From: Lytechinus pictus | Lineage: Eukaryota; Echinodermata; Echinoidea; Temnopleuroida; Toxopneustidae | Direction: 5' to 3' | Assembly (NCBI RefSeq): GCF_037042905.1 | Contig: NC_087252.1 | Span: 18,431,701-18,495,700 of the forward strand | Length of the DNA stretch: 64,000 bases | Part shown: in pieces, positions 9,306-20,800 of the stretch | How positions within the stretch are numbered: position 1 is the stretch's first letter | How the letters are laid out: every line of letters starts with the position of its first letter | Position numbers and translations under genes: made by a program | Notes under the pieces: model-generated | Databases searched by the model: none | Told to the model about the DNA's origin: nothing | Seen by the model: only the letters and a program-made list of their open reading frames with translations

Positions 9306-9605
9306 CAGCAGCAGCAACAATTCAATTACACAACGGCAGCAGCAATAAACAACAAAATATTCAATACAGCAGCAGCAGCAACAATACAACAGCACAGCAA
9401 CAGCAGCAAAATATTCAATACAGCAGCAGCAGCAACAACAAAATAATTAATACAAGACTGAATTTCCTTATCTCCTGAGACGTGACCAAAAATAATAAAT
9501 TCCTAACAATTAACAGCAGCAGCAGCAGCAAATTTCTGGTGTTTTCTCCAAAAACACCCAGAAATATAATTACAAAAAAAAATACTAACAGCAGCAGCAG
9601 CAGCG
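9306..9605. repeat. CAG/CTG triplet-repeat blocks in the leader
   Basis: Several short runs of CAGCAG with interspersed CAACAA and AATATTCAATA words occur at about 9306-9440, 9513-9530 and 9590-9603. They read as CTG repeats in the element's RNA and could form hairpins. They are impure and short, so they are probably simple-sequence growth. Confidence 0.75.
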
Positions 9606-10076
9606 CGGCGGTCAAAGGAGAAAAGCAAATTCAGGCTTGTAATAAAATAATCAACTCACAACATCAATAATATTCAGCAATCCATTCACACCACATCAGT
9701 AAACACAGTCAAACGCATTCAAAATTTAATCAAAGTTAATCGCACTCGGTGGCCACAAAAATATATCCTAACGAGGGAAGATTTAAATATATGGTCAACA
9801 AAATGAGTGGATATTTACCCTAACAGTACAACGTATAATGTTTTGTCCAAAAAAATCCGATTAGCTCCTGTCGAGCTAGCCGCTGAATTCCTTCAAGGCC
9901 AGCACGGCAGTGCCGATCGGTAAAAAAATAAGAGTATATTTACGGAACTAAAAATCAAACTTTTTCCACCAAAAAATAAAACCTCAAACTAAAATAATAT
10001 GTTACTTTTTGTTTTATTTAATATTATGGACGAAACAGAGTCAAACAGCTCAAATTAATAAAAAGCCAAAAATTTT

Positions 10077-10088
10077 CAAGATGGCGGC
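10077..10088 (-). promoter_or_regulatory. YY1-type motif in the leader
   Basis: CAAGATGGCGGC (sense strand GCCGCCATCTTG) matches the YY1 consensus exactly and lies about 120 bases downstream of the 5' LTR. YY1-class sites occur in leaders of other retroelements. Function here is inferred. Confidence 0.45.
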
Positions 10089-10191
10089 GGCTTTTTTATA
10101 TTCGGCCACGGCCAACGCAGATTCTGCAACGGCGTTGGCTGTGGCGAAGTAAAGAAAATGTTTTGCCGAAAATAAAATAAAAATTGCTTTA

Positions 10192-10204
10192 ATCCTCGTC
10201 GCCA
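10192..10204 (-). other. Primer binding site for tRNA-Ser(GCU)
   Basis: One base inside the 5' LTR the sense strand reads TGGCGACGAGGAT. This is complementary to ATCCTCGTCGCCA, the 3' end of animal tRNA-Ser(GCU) including CCA as I recall it. The match runs 13 bases. Confidence 0.8.
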
Positions 10205-10205
10205 G

Positions 10206-10473
10206 TAAAGAGGTGGGCCGATAACATAAATAATAATACACTCACTATACACGTATAAACTTCACACCGGGAGAAAGCCTTACCTTATTCTTGTTATGCA
10301 CAGCTCTCAGGACGTCTGTACCTCTCGGGGGTTGAGTATGGAGTGATGTTAATGGCGTGTATACTGTATATGTATTGTGTTGTGGTTCCTCCCGCCGATG
10401 TGTCATGTGACTTGTGTCGCTTGGGTGCGTGATGTCTTCTGCTTAACTATACTATTAACCCCCTTACACTATA
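10206..10473 (-). repeat. 5' LTR of the retrotransposon
   Basis: The upstream LTR in transcription order, identical by eye to 22-289. It should hold the promoter. I see no clear TATA box at a conventional distance from a defined start. Confidence 0.95.
10278..10286 (-). promoter_or_regulatory. Splice donor candidate inside the 5' LTR
   Basis: The sense strand reads AAG|GTAAGG, with exon end at 10284 and GT at 10283-10282. It is a near-perfect donor and would pair with the acceptor at 2303 to skip gag and pol and express the TatD ORF. The same word sits in the 3' LTR at 94-102. Confidence 0.5.
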
Positions 10474-11773
10474 ATTTGTTGACCGATTTTGAATTTTTTG
10501 CTTCCATCTGGATTCTGGTAGAGCTTCATGAGGTTCACGAAACTTTTACACAGAATTTTTAAATTTTGACTAGAACAATTTTTATGCTAATTTATGCAAA
10601 ATTGATTTATGCATATTTTTATAAATTCACATAAAATGCTTCTTCTTTAATTGTTGAAAAAAAATTGGGGGTGGGGAACTTCAGGGAAAAGAGGGTATTT
10701 TATCTTCGGCTCCAGAACGGGTAATCGGATTTCAACCAAATGGGGTAGGAATCAACCTTATGGGTGGGGAATCCAAAGTTGTGCAAATGGTACCCATGGT
10801 CCCAAGGGGGGCCCAGGGGGAAGGCCCCCAAGGGGCAAAACACTGTAGATTTTCAACATCTTCTTCTCCAGATCTAGAAACAGAATAGTTGAGGTTTAGG
10901 GCGTTTTTTCTAGTTAGACTTCAGAGAGCTTGCATTAAATATGAATTTATCCTTCAGCTCAGGTGAGCGTAAAGCCCCCTGGGGCTCTTGTTTAATTTTA
11001 TAAGCTAAATGTTGCAGAAGTATCCAGCCGCGCGACGAGGACGCATTTTGAAAGGCGGGCACGTGAATTACTGCTGTCAATCAAAACTCTTGAAAGTAAT
11101 TGAGGAATAATAAAAGGCCAAAAATTTAACTTTAAAGAAAACGTTAATTGGGATGATTGTCAATTTGAGTTGGAGGGATTAAGCAACCCTGCTAGCTATA
11201 GAAGCATTACTTTAATTGCATCTGTTCTGGTGGGCCCATTTCCAACAAAAGAGGATCTTGTAACTTGAATTTTGATTGAAAATCCCATCTATAGAAGATG
11301 GTCCAGGCAGAGCAAGACAGTGCTTGCCAAAAATGTTTGTAGGCCTATCTTGGTTAGACCATTGCACCTTCCATCATGAATTAATTTGATAAGAATAGAT
11401 TTTCATTTTGGACATTATTTGCTGAAATAATAGTGTTTCCTTGAACAACAAGACCACACGACCTTTCATCCAACGTTCCTTCAACCCCTGTTTTGAAGGT
11501 GGCTGTGGCTTACCCCCCCCCCCTCAAAAAATAAAAATTGAGGTTTCCCCCCCCCCCCTCTGGGTCTGAACTTGCAGAAACTACTAGATACTGGAAGGGC
11601 TCTAGAAGCCAGTGAAAAACAAGCTGGGGTATTAGAAAGAGAGAAAGAGCTAACCTGTTACTTATTTACTGCCTTTCATTGTAAATGCAATAGAAGTGTA
11701 TAATAGATTAATAGATTAAAATGTTTTTTTAACTATTAGGAATATGATTTTTTTGCACACAACTTTTGTACAG
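10474..11773. other. Flank between retrotransposon and first placed HECT exon, repeat-derived
   Basis: No exon could be supported here. About 10650-10995 is G/C-run-rich and ends in CAGGTGAGCGTAAAGCCCC, a tip I associate with interspersed repeats. C-runs lie at 11513-11560. The earlier exons of the HECT gene may be here, inside or beyond the retroelement, or outside the window. Confidence 0.5.
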
Positions 11774-11848
11774 CAATAGGACCCCTTCAGAGATCCAGAT
11801 CCAGCTCCAAGCTTCACCTAGTGAAGGAAGGAATTCCACATCTCGAAG
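11774..11848 (+). CDS. HECT gene exon (first placed)
   Basis: Acceptor TTTTGTACAG, donor GTAGAT. It starts with one base from an earlier codon, so it is internal. It encodes SEIQIQLQASPSEGRNS, a polar linker. The frame was fixed by joining to the next exon. Confidence 0.65.
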
Positions 11849-14800
11849 GTAGATAAGTAATTATTTATTATTTAAATAAACAATGTAACTTGTTAGTAGA
11901 TTCATGAGTATACACCCTGTCAGTAGGCAGGTTCTCAAGAAGTAGTCTTTCATCAAAGTGATATGCGTGATGTATGCAGGTTCTGCATACTTATTGAGCT
12001 GAGTGCGAATCAAAACGCCTCTTCAGTTCTGTCATTGCTGCTCCAAATCTTTGTCAAATTTAATGTCTTGGGTATCTATTTAAAGGAGAAGTATCATTCT
12101 CTGCTGCCATTGACTTTAATCTTAAAAATTCTATGTAAATGTTGTTGACATTTCGGATAAAAAATGTGATACAAAAAAATTATTTCTACCTGAAAAAAGT
12201 TGTTATTTAACAGTTTATTTTTGTTTGGGCTGAAATAATTTTTGTATCATGACAAAGCTGAGAATATATGCTTTAAGATGATACAAGTTTTGAAAGCAGT
12301 TGTGGTTTAATCGAGTCAAGATCACACTTTATATAGACCAAGTACATTTAGCAGCTTTCAAACAAGAATACTGTACTCTGACTGGTTAAGAGACCACACA
12401 CGCCCACAAATCCCTGATGTTTCCATGCTGGGGCCCCTCCAAGGTCACACTCCCTGTGTGGTAATCCCTTCAAGTTATCTGCGCTTGCTTATTTTGAAAC
12501 CCCATTCAGCCAATCAGAACTCTGGATTTTATGCTATTCAAATTTTAAGAAATCTCATTTTATGACTATATCATCACAATCTCTGTTCTTATATTGTGGT
12601 AGTTCTCCGCAGTCGACGAAAGTATGGAAAAATTTTCAATTATAAAGTAATTTTTGTAATTTCTCTTTTTGTCACAATAATACAAAGTCTAGGAAAGTAC
12701 AATCTTGCACTTACGAATGGAATTGCACAGTAATGAATACTGAATGCAGTTCTGTTAGAATAACGGATATTTGAAAACCATTGTAGTTGGTTTTTAAGAA
12801 TTGTCAGTTTACCTTTTCATTATATTTCCATTTTTTTAATGTTTTTTACTATCACATACTAAATGCAGTTTCACTATTTTTTTTATTTTCACTTACAGGC
12901 AATCGTCGCTGCAAGAACATAGTCGTCTCTTTCGGGTAAATTATTTTGTTATTGACATTTATACTTACTACACATATGTTTTATAACTTAATTTTTCAAT
13001 TCAAATTTGACTATTTTCGGCAGCAAGTCTATAATTTCATAATTTGCAGGACAAAGCCACTTTTCTCCAGACACATTCGTTTATTACAGCTCATGTACAT
13101 GTATGAAGATCTAGCCGGGGGGGGGGGGGGCACTTCCATTGATGAGTGGATACCATGAGCGACCATGGGGTCTCGAAAAGCACCCTAAACACGTATTTTC
13201 CATTTTCTGAAAATGCACCCCTTAACAAGTATTGGCGTGTGAAACACTACCCTTAACAAGTATTGGAAACAAAACGATACTCTTGGCAAGTTCCTTGAAC
13301 TGACCCCTAAACAGGTACAACGATATGTCGGTCGTCGGTTTTACCTTCACCCACATCATTGGGTTTGGTACAGCCCCACCTCCCACATATCGCGCAAATT
13401 GTTCTCTAAACACGTAGTGTAGACTCTATTGGGGCAAAAGTACATCATTTATAAGACATTTTAGTCTTAATTTTTTACACCCTCGCAAATTTGACCCTGA
13501 ACACGTAGCTTTCCTAGCGAAAATAGATACCCTTTATTCATTATTTTAGTGTTTTTGACACCCTTATCACGCTACGTAACGGTACTTAACGTGCTCAATC
13601 TTGAAAAAGACATCCTTTTTACGTGTTTTTTTGGTCGCGCATGGTATCCACTCTTCAATGTAAGTGGTCCCCCCCCCTCGGGAGATATAGAAAGGGCACA
13701 AAAGTGTCCATGACCAAGTAGTGGTATTTGAGAGGGCCATTATGTTCAATTAAAGAAGCATCAGATTCGGTGACTTTTGTGGCTTTTGATAGAATAAAGC
13801 CCTGGGCCCCTTTGCATAAAAGTTACTATTATGGTAACTTTGCCATCCAATGGTAACTACCATAGTAATGCTGATCACTAAGCAATCAAAATCAAGGTTT
13901 CCATGAAAGTTACCATAATGGTAACTTTTATGCAACGGGCCCCTGGACTGGATTTGTTATATAAACAGCACGAGAATACTCATTTTTTCATTAACTTTAT
14001 CTGCTCACATGTACATTTCATAAAAAAAAGGTTAGCCAACCTTAATGAATCATTGCAGGAGCATCATTTATTTGTAAACTGGAAATACATGTTAATGCCA
14101 TGTTACAATGAAGAGTTTAGCTTTTCATTGGTAAGGAAGGAAATTGCATAATTGTCTATAAAGTCAATTGACAAAAGCGATTTTATAACATATAATGAGA
14201 TGCCTTTCTAAGATAGCTAACATACTCATCTCTGTCAGTTTTACCACGTGTCAACTTATGAATGCCCAGAGATTCTTTCTGGCCAATAAGGTCACCAAAT
14301 GAGACCTATCCTAGCAACAAATGAAGCATTTTATTTTCTCTTCAAAGAATCTCCAGTAAATAAAAAACCAAAATGTACCAGCTGCAATCCTCCCCCCCCC
14401 CAAAAAAAAAAAATAAGGAGGCAATGACGTTCAGTGATGTGTGACACTTGAAGCATAACCATGGTATTGAAAAGATAAAGACTAGATATTAATTTCATTG
14501 CAAATTATTTGTCCACACTGATTCGTTAAAGTTGAGTAACCTTTCTTTCTGGGAAGCGCCGTATAAAGCTGATGCAATGCACAATGCCTAAATGGAGTGA
14601 CATTGTTGAATATGGCTCTTTCAGATTAGTGGTGTAACGTCTAAATTGGCAACTTTTTGACTTATGTAAGTAACCTGAAGAAAAATACATAACCCCTTTG
14701 CTATATAAGCTCTAAAAGTGTTACATTTGGTGGCATAAGAAGATTGTATGACTAATCTTTTCAGATTCGTGACCCAATAATACAAATAGTCCACTTATGC

Positions 14801-17800
14801 TATGACATTTTATTTATACATGTTCATGCATTATTTGAAAGTTTAATTTGTCATGAAATTAATCTTTATTCATGACTGAAAATATATTTACATAAGTTAT
14901 GAAAATGAAAGTTTCTGAAATATCTTTTCAAGTAATCTAATTTTGATGAATAAAAAACACATATTCGGGCCTGCCTGTCACCGCACCAGCTTAGATAAAT
15001 GGGAACTGCATTCTGACTATTTCATTACAAGGTGCACATGGAAAAGTTGAACACAAGTGACATTTTGTGAAGTATATTTATACCTCTGTCTGGGGTTAAT
15101 TCTCCTGTAATATTTCAGTTACAAAAACCCCATTAAATTGGGCTTCGGGTGTCATTTTGAAGTGCCTTTTATTTTGTATTTTGTGTAATAGATTAAAAGG
15201 AAGAAATTTAGTTAATGGAAAATATACCAATTGGTTTGTGTATGTAAAATGTAAAACTTGGGGAAAATTCTTGTTGTTTGGTTAAGAAAAAAAAAATACT
15301 TATCTCTTTCAGTATGCATCCCGTGCTTCCCAACAAGTACACCTACCCAAAAAAAGTAAGTATGAATCATCAGTGCAAAATATATGAGGAATCCTTTGAA
15401 AATTTGTATTCAAATTAAATAATAATAGTAAAAAGTAGATTGAATTTTAAAATGTGATCATGGTTAAACTCAACATTTTTTTCTAAAGGATATTTAAAGG
15501 TTTTGATGTATTTTATGCCTCTGCCCATCTAAGGCATTATGTTTTTATGGTCCGTCTGTTTTAGTACTCTCCATAACTTAATAACCGTTGAATGTCTCAT
15601 TTTTAAAACTTGGTTCATGTATGTATATTGGAGGGACAATGACGTGATTACATTTGTGGGTCACGAGGTGAAAGATGAAGGATCATAAAGGTCACATAGG
15701 TGAAATGGCTCGTTCCTATGATAACGTAAGAACCAATTGACAAATCAATTTCAAACTTGGCTCAAGAATGTTTATGGGAGGGATTGTCATCCCCTGGGAT
15801 TCAAAGGTTAAAGTTCACAGCCTTTTCTTGAATAAGCTGAAAAACCATCTTTCGATTCAAGTTCAAACCTGGTACATTTTACCTCCTGAGAATGATCTGA
15901 TTACATGTTTTTGTCACAAGGTCAAAGGTCGAATTTCAAGAAGTCCTTTTAGAATGTAAATGGCTTCTTTGCACAATATCTTGAGAACTATTATGAAAGT
16001 CAAACTTGGCCATGTATATGTACTGGAGTGGAAATTATTTCATTAGATTTGGGGGCAGTGGTCTCTACAGTCATTTTTATGCCTCCGCCCACTGAAGGTG
16101 GCTGCCGGAGGCATTATGTTTTCGGGTCGTCCGTCCATCCCACTTTCGTTCTCACGATAACTAAAAAACCGGTCAACTAATCTTGGCTCGAGGATACATA
16201 TCTATGTGACGATGAGCTGATTAGTTTTTGGGGTATCAAGGTCAAAGGTCAAGGTCATAGAATTCAATAAAATACATAAAAATAGACCGTTCTCGCGATA
16301 ACTCCAAAACCATTCGACGGATCAAATTCAAACTTGGTTCATGTGTGCATATACAAGTGACAATTATCTGAGTAGATTTTGGGGTCTCACGGTCAAATCT
16401 CAAGATCACAGGGTTCAATCGAGTTCATATGTCTGCTTTTTTGGAGAAACAGTTATGTGACTAGATTTTGAAGTCACAAGATCAAACAAGATCAAGGGTT
16501 TAGTGTTTTTTCATTATGGAAATAGAAACTAGGAAATATATTTCTTGGCTCCCTAACACAAAGTTTTGTAATCCATCGCTAAATGGCAATAGCCAATCAC
16601 AATCATTGTGGTATGCACATTTTGTTCAAAACACTAAACGGTAATCAATCAGGAGTGTTATTTCATATTAGCAATCCATCGCAAACCTTTGTGTTACGGA
16701 GCTCTGGTCTGGCAGTGGCGGAGGCATACATTTTGACCGTGTTCGGTCGAAGATTCATCTAGTTACCAATTGCATGACCAATGTGCATATTGTTTTACCC
16801 CTTGTCATAAAGTGATAACTATTTGATCGCATTCTCCAATTAAAGTTTGTGAAAATGCAAAATGTGCAATATATTTCAGATCTTGTGAAGGCAAAGGCAT
16901 TAATTTTGACTGCGTGCAGTCCAGAATCCATCAAGTTGTAATTCAATTTGAAATAATAACAGAAGGACATTTCTGTGTACATCAACTACAAGTATTGATG
17001 TATTGTGTATATTTACATTTTATGCTTTTATTGAGAAGTAAGACGGCATGTTTTCATGCCTCTACCACCAAAGGTGGCATCGATTGTCTGTAATGATTTT
17101 TTTCTTCTGGAATAACTAGAGGCAGCTTTAAAACGGAATTCAACCATGGTCAAGATTATTAAAAAAAAGAATAGGAAAAACAGATTGCTGAAAGTGTGGA
17201 AGAATTTGGACCAGGAATAAGAAAGTTGTGGCTGTTTTAAAAATGAGATCACTAAGACTATGTAAATTTCAAATTGGCAACTGAGGAAGTTGTGATCATT
17301 TGAATTAAATTTGGGGTTCCTTTGAGCCTTAAGGTTACAGGTCACTTGTTAAAAAAACTTCTCTTTCTTTTTTCACTCAGTGCACGAAAATAAAAATCCA
17401 TGTTTCGTTATGGACCAGAATGATTCTTGTCAAAAAATTCTTAATTCTTTTGTGTGAATGTCCTTGTAATGTTTCATTTTACAATTCACCTCTTTACAGG
17501 GAAGATAAGTACTTTCAGCAGGATTTTAATATGTCTTCCTGATTGTAATCAGGAAGACGTCCCCACAAAAGAGGAAAAGGCGATCTTAAAAAACAACAAC
17601 TTGGGGGAGAAGGTTGTCAAGTTCGATAAAGAAGGGGATGCTCACCATGTTAACGAGAAGATCTTAAGGTGATTTTTTTTACAATGCTATTCTCCATTTG
17701 GAAAGGATTTAATCAAAGGCTAAACATTCATGATGATTGACAAACAATTTTACAGCAGAGACTAGTACTTTCATTCCATTATTCTCTACTTATACTAAAG

Positions 17801-20800
17801 AGCCTTCAGATAATTTGCAGCATATAAACTAAGTGCCATTTTTACCCATGCCATTTTTACCTCTGCCATTTTTACCTCTGCCATTTTACCTCTGCCATTT
17901 TTACACCTAACCTGTGAAATACCCCAGGACATTCACTTCTAGGACAGCAATACCTGGGTATAATTGCCCCAGCCAGATTTCGCTGGAATATTATCCCCTC
18001 GGTTCATTTTCCCATGAAAAAATAATTTTTGACCACCTAACAGATCATAAATGTCCTAGAGAATGATTAGTCAATGTTACATATATCATTTTTCAGAGTA
18101 ATTTGGCCTGCTCATTATGGCCCTACTGTCAATTCTATTGGGGACTGTTTTCAGGACATAGATATTGAAGGCAATAGTACATGTAATATAGTCATCAAAC
18201 AAAGGAATATTTCAAAATGAATAGGCTGTGTTAAGGACAAAATATGAACCCATTGTGGACAGCAGACCAAGAGGGGTACCTGCTTTCATCAAAGTAACAA
18301 GTTTGATATGAAGAACTGAATAAACTGGCTCTACAGGAGAGAACATTTCCCATCCAGATGATCAGACATACCCGGACAATATTTACTCTTGAGACTCTTA
18401 CTGCCAGAACATTTACTGGTATTCCACCACCCCTATCTCTAGGAAATATTCCTAGGACAATTACCCATAAGGACATTTCTCTTTTGTCAGTTGTTTTAAA
18501 CCGTCCATTCTTTTGGGGTGTATTTGCTGTAATTGTCCTTCCAGAGAACTTGTCCTGGTAAGAATTGTCCTAGGGGTAATTACCCTGGATGTAATTGTCC
18601 AGGAGGCCAGTTGATAGAAAGAATAAAGATTTATTGTAGTATTCATATATTTATCAAAAGTTAGCTATTATGAATACTTCTGAAAGTTCTTTTACTGATA
18701 CAAGCCTTTAAAAGGAGTTGGTCTAATACTTTTTTTTCAGGGCTGTATGTCCAAATCCTTTGAGACTTGCAAAGAAGTCTCAGTTAAAGCATAAATGTGC
18801 AAGATAATTTTGATGAATAAAAAAATACTAGCCACCTGCATGGTATTGATGTGTATGATTTTGTTTCCCTCTTAATACAGTACCATAACAAGTAGTTGTC
18901 TATTGCAGGCGAGACAATATGTATGCCATTTGATTCATTATATTTCTATATTTCATCTTCTTTGAAACAGTGCTTATCAAAAGGAAGAGCTAAAATTTGG
19001 GTTTGAATTAATGACCCTTAAGACAAGGTCAAGGACGGTCTTAGAGGTAGTCCACGTAGGCCCCTGCTCTGCTGAGGATTTACAACTTCTGAGCACACAG
19101 AAAATATACATCAGGCCGATGCAGAAAAACATTTTGCTTGAGGAGAACACCCCTCCAGCCAATGATGATATGCTTCCGTGCGTCCTTTGTGGGGCCATAT
19201 TCCTGACATCGGAAATGAGACAGCACAACGAGACATGCAAGAACTTGGTAAGTTTGCGTGAAAATTCTAACAAAATAACCTCTACTGTTTTGAACAGATC
19301 TTTAACTTGGTTCAAGGTTTTGTTTGTCTCTTAGCTCAGTGTATTATAAATGTTCTATTTGTTTGTACTGTACTATGTGCCATAGTGCAAGAAGGTAATT
19401 GGTGCCCTTACTTTGCTCACTCCTTGACTTTGCAATGGTGATGTATCAAATCGGCAAGGTCAGATGAGGACATAGGTAAAAGGTCAAGTTTTAATAAACC
19501 TGATATGAATTTATGTACTGTTATTATACTTCTGCACTACATGGAAGAGGATATTCTGGTTACACAGTCCAAGACTATGAGATTCTTAAACCTATTAGAA
19601 TCAATTTCCTGGCTTGCTCAGTTCAATTACATTTTGAAGAACAAACCGTCCAGTGTGGTTGCTGCTTTGATCTATTTGGTTGGACCTTTATCATGAGTAT
19701 GGGGGAAAATTCAAAGCAATTGGCTCTTTTAATAGGAACTCTAGTAACCAATTTTTAAAGGTAAGAATTGACTGTATATTGTGTATAAAAATGGACTCTG
19801 AAAGAAAAAAATACTACCTGAGCAGAATATGCTTATTCCTTATCCCTTTTTCTGATTTAATTTAGGTCAGTTTCCTCCACGATAGTGGATTTGAAAGCTC
19901 TAACAAAATATATTGCATTATATGAGTACTGATTACTTAATTTCCAATTTGTGTAATTTCTTCCCAATTTATTGTGGGTTTCAATAAGAATGAGCCACAT
20001 GATAAATTTGTCCATATTTTATGTAATTCCCTTAATTTTTGTGTTATCACAGGAGGAAACCACAGGCTGTGATGAGCCGCTTGTATTATCAGACAGTGAT
20101 GTATCTTCGGTTGGTATACAAATGCTTCGGTTATTATTTGAAAATTTAGTGGATTGTGCAGGATACATGTATTTCAATCTTTCCAGGGATATAATTAAAA
20201 TGCTTAGTTTACATTTGGCCTGCAATGCTTTAACGAAGCCTGTGTCCAGCCCGTATCTCGTATTCCGTGCGGCTCCCATTTGCATGGATATTGCGCAGTC
20301 ATCCCATGGCAACCCTACAGCGTTTCTGCGTAGCCTCTGTACAGATTTGCACTGGCTTGCCCTGGAGGGGCCTATACAAGAAATGGCACAATGCCCGTAG
20401 ACAGTGTAAACGCATATGCCATAGCCAGTAGCCAATAAGATGTCCTTAAAATTGCAAGGCAAATTGTAGACCATTTTTATCTGCATTGCACCCGGGGAAA
20501 ATGTAAACCAGGCATTACTGATCATCTTCCCTAGAGTTGATTTTAGATGTTATAAGATAAACTTTAAATCTGCCTCAAAATAACTTTAGATATTTATTTG
20601 ATAAAAGATAAAAGATAATTAATATTGCGTTAACCACACAACAACAAATGTAGGTTGTGAGAGTTAAATTTGACAGTTTACCTCAAATTAATCAAAAAAT
20701 GTTATTCTGTTGAATGTATGATTGGCTGGATTCTGCCTTGACTAGACTTTGTTAGGGCTCCACACTTTATTTTTTTAAACGTGGGTGTGGTTCACCCTTT

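Larger units (their letters stand above)
8821..10191 (-). other. 5' leader of the retrotransposon
   Basis: About 1.37 kb between the primer site and the gag start, AT-rich and without a supported gene. It holds CTG-rich triplet repeats and a YY1-type motif, listed separately. Such a long leader may hold packaging or internal initiation signals; none is identifiable by eye. Confidence 0.7.
22..10473 (-). mobile_element. Full-length Ty3/gypsy-class LTR retrotransposon with TatD nuclease ORF
   Basis: A 10.45-kb element bounded by two 268-bp LTRs that are identical by eye. In sense (minus) order it carries 5' LTR, tRNA primer site, 1.4-kb leader, gag, pol (PR-RT-RH-IN-PHD), a TatD-like ORF, a polypyrimidine-rich 3' untranslated region, polypurine tract and 3' LTR. 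RT-RH before IN is the Ty3/gypsy order. The flanks carry ATTT at 18-21 and ATTT at 10474-10477, a possible 4-bp target duplication, although the flanks are AT-rich. LTR ends read TATAG...CTTTA on the sense strand, not the canonical TG...CA. Identical LTRs and three unbroken ORFs indicate a recent insertion that may still be active. HhH, PHD and TatD modules are not standard in this class. Confidence 0.95.

Noticed and set aside
11012-11060. Possible extra HECT exon (TTGCAG acceptor, CpG-rich)
   Set aside because: Open for about 15-30 codons, but the phase does not clearly join to 11774 and no family motif is visible.
19505-19758. Overlapping plus-strand ORFs after the zinc-finger exon
   Set aside because: Intronic; no splice-site-bounded frame continues the HECT protein.
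20019-20525. 168-codon minus-strand ORF
   Set aside because: Overlaps a HECT exon antisense, has no recognisable domain and is probably repeat-derived.
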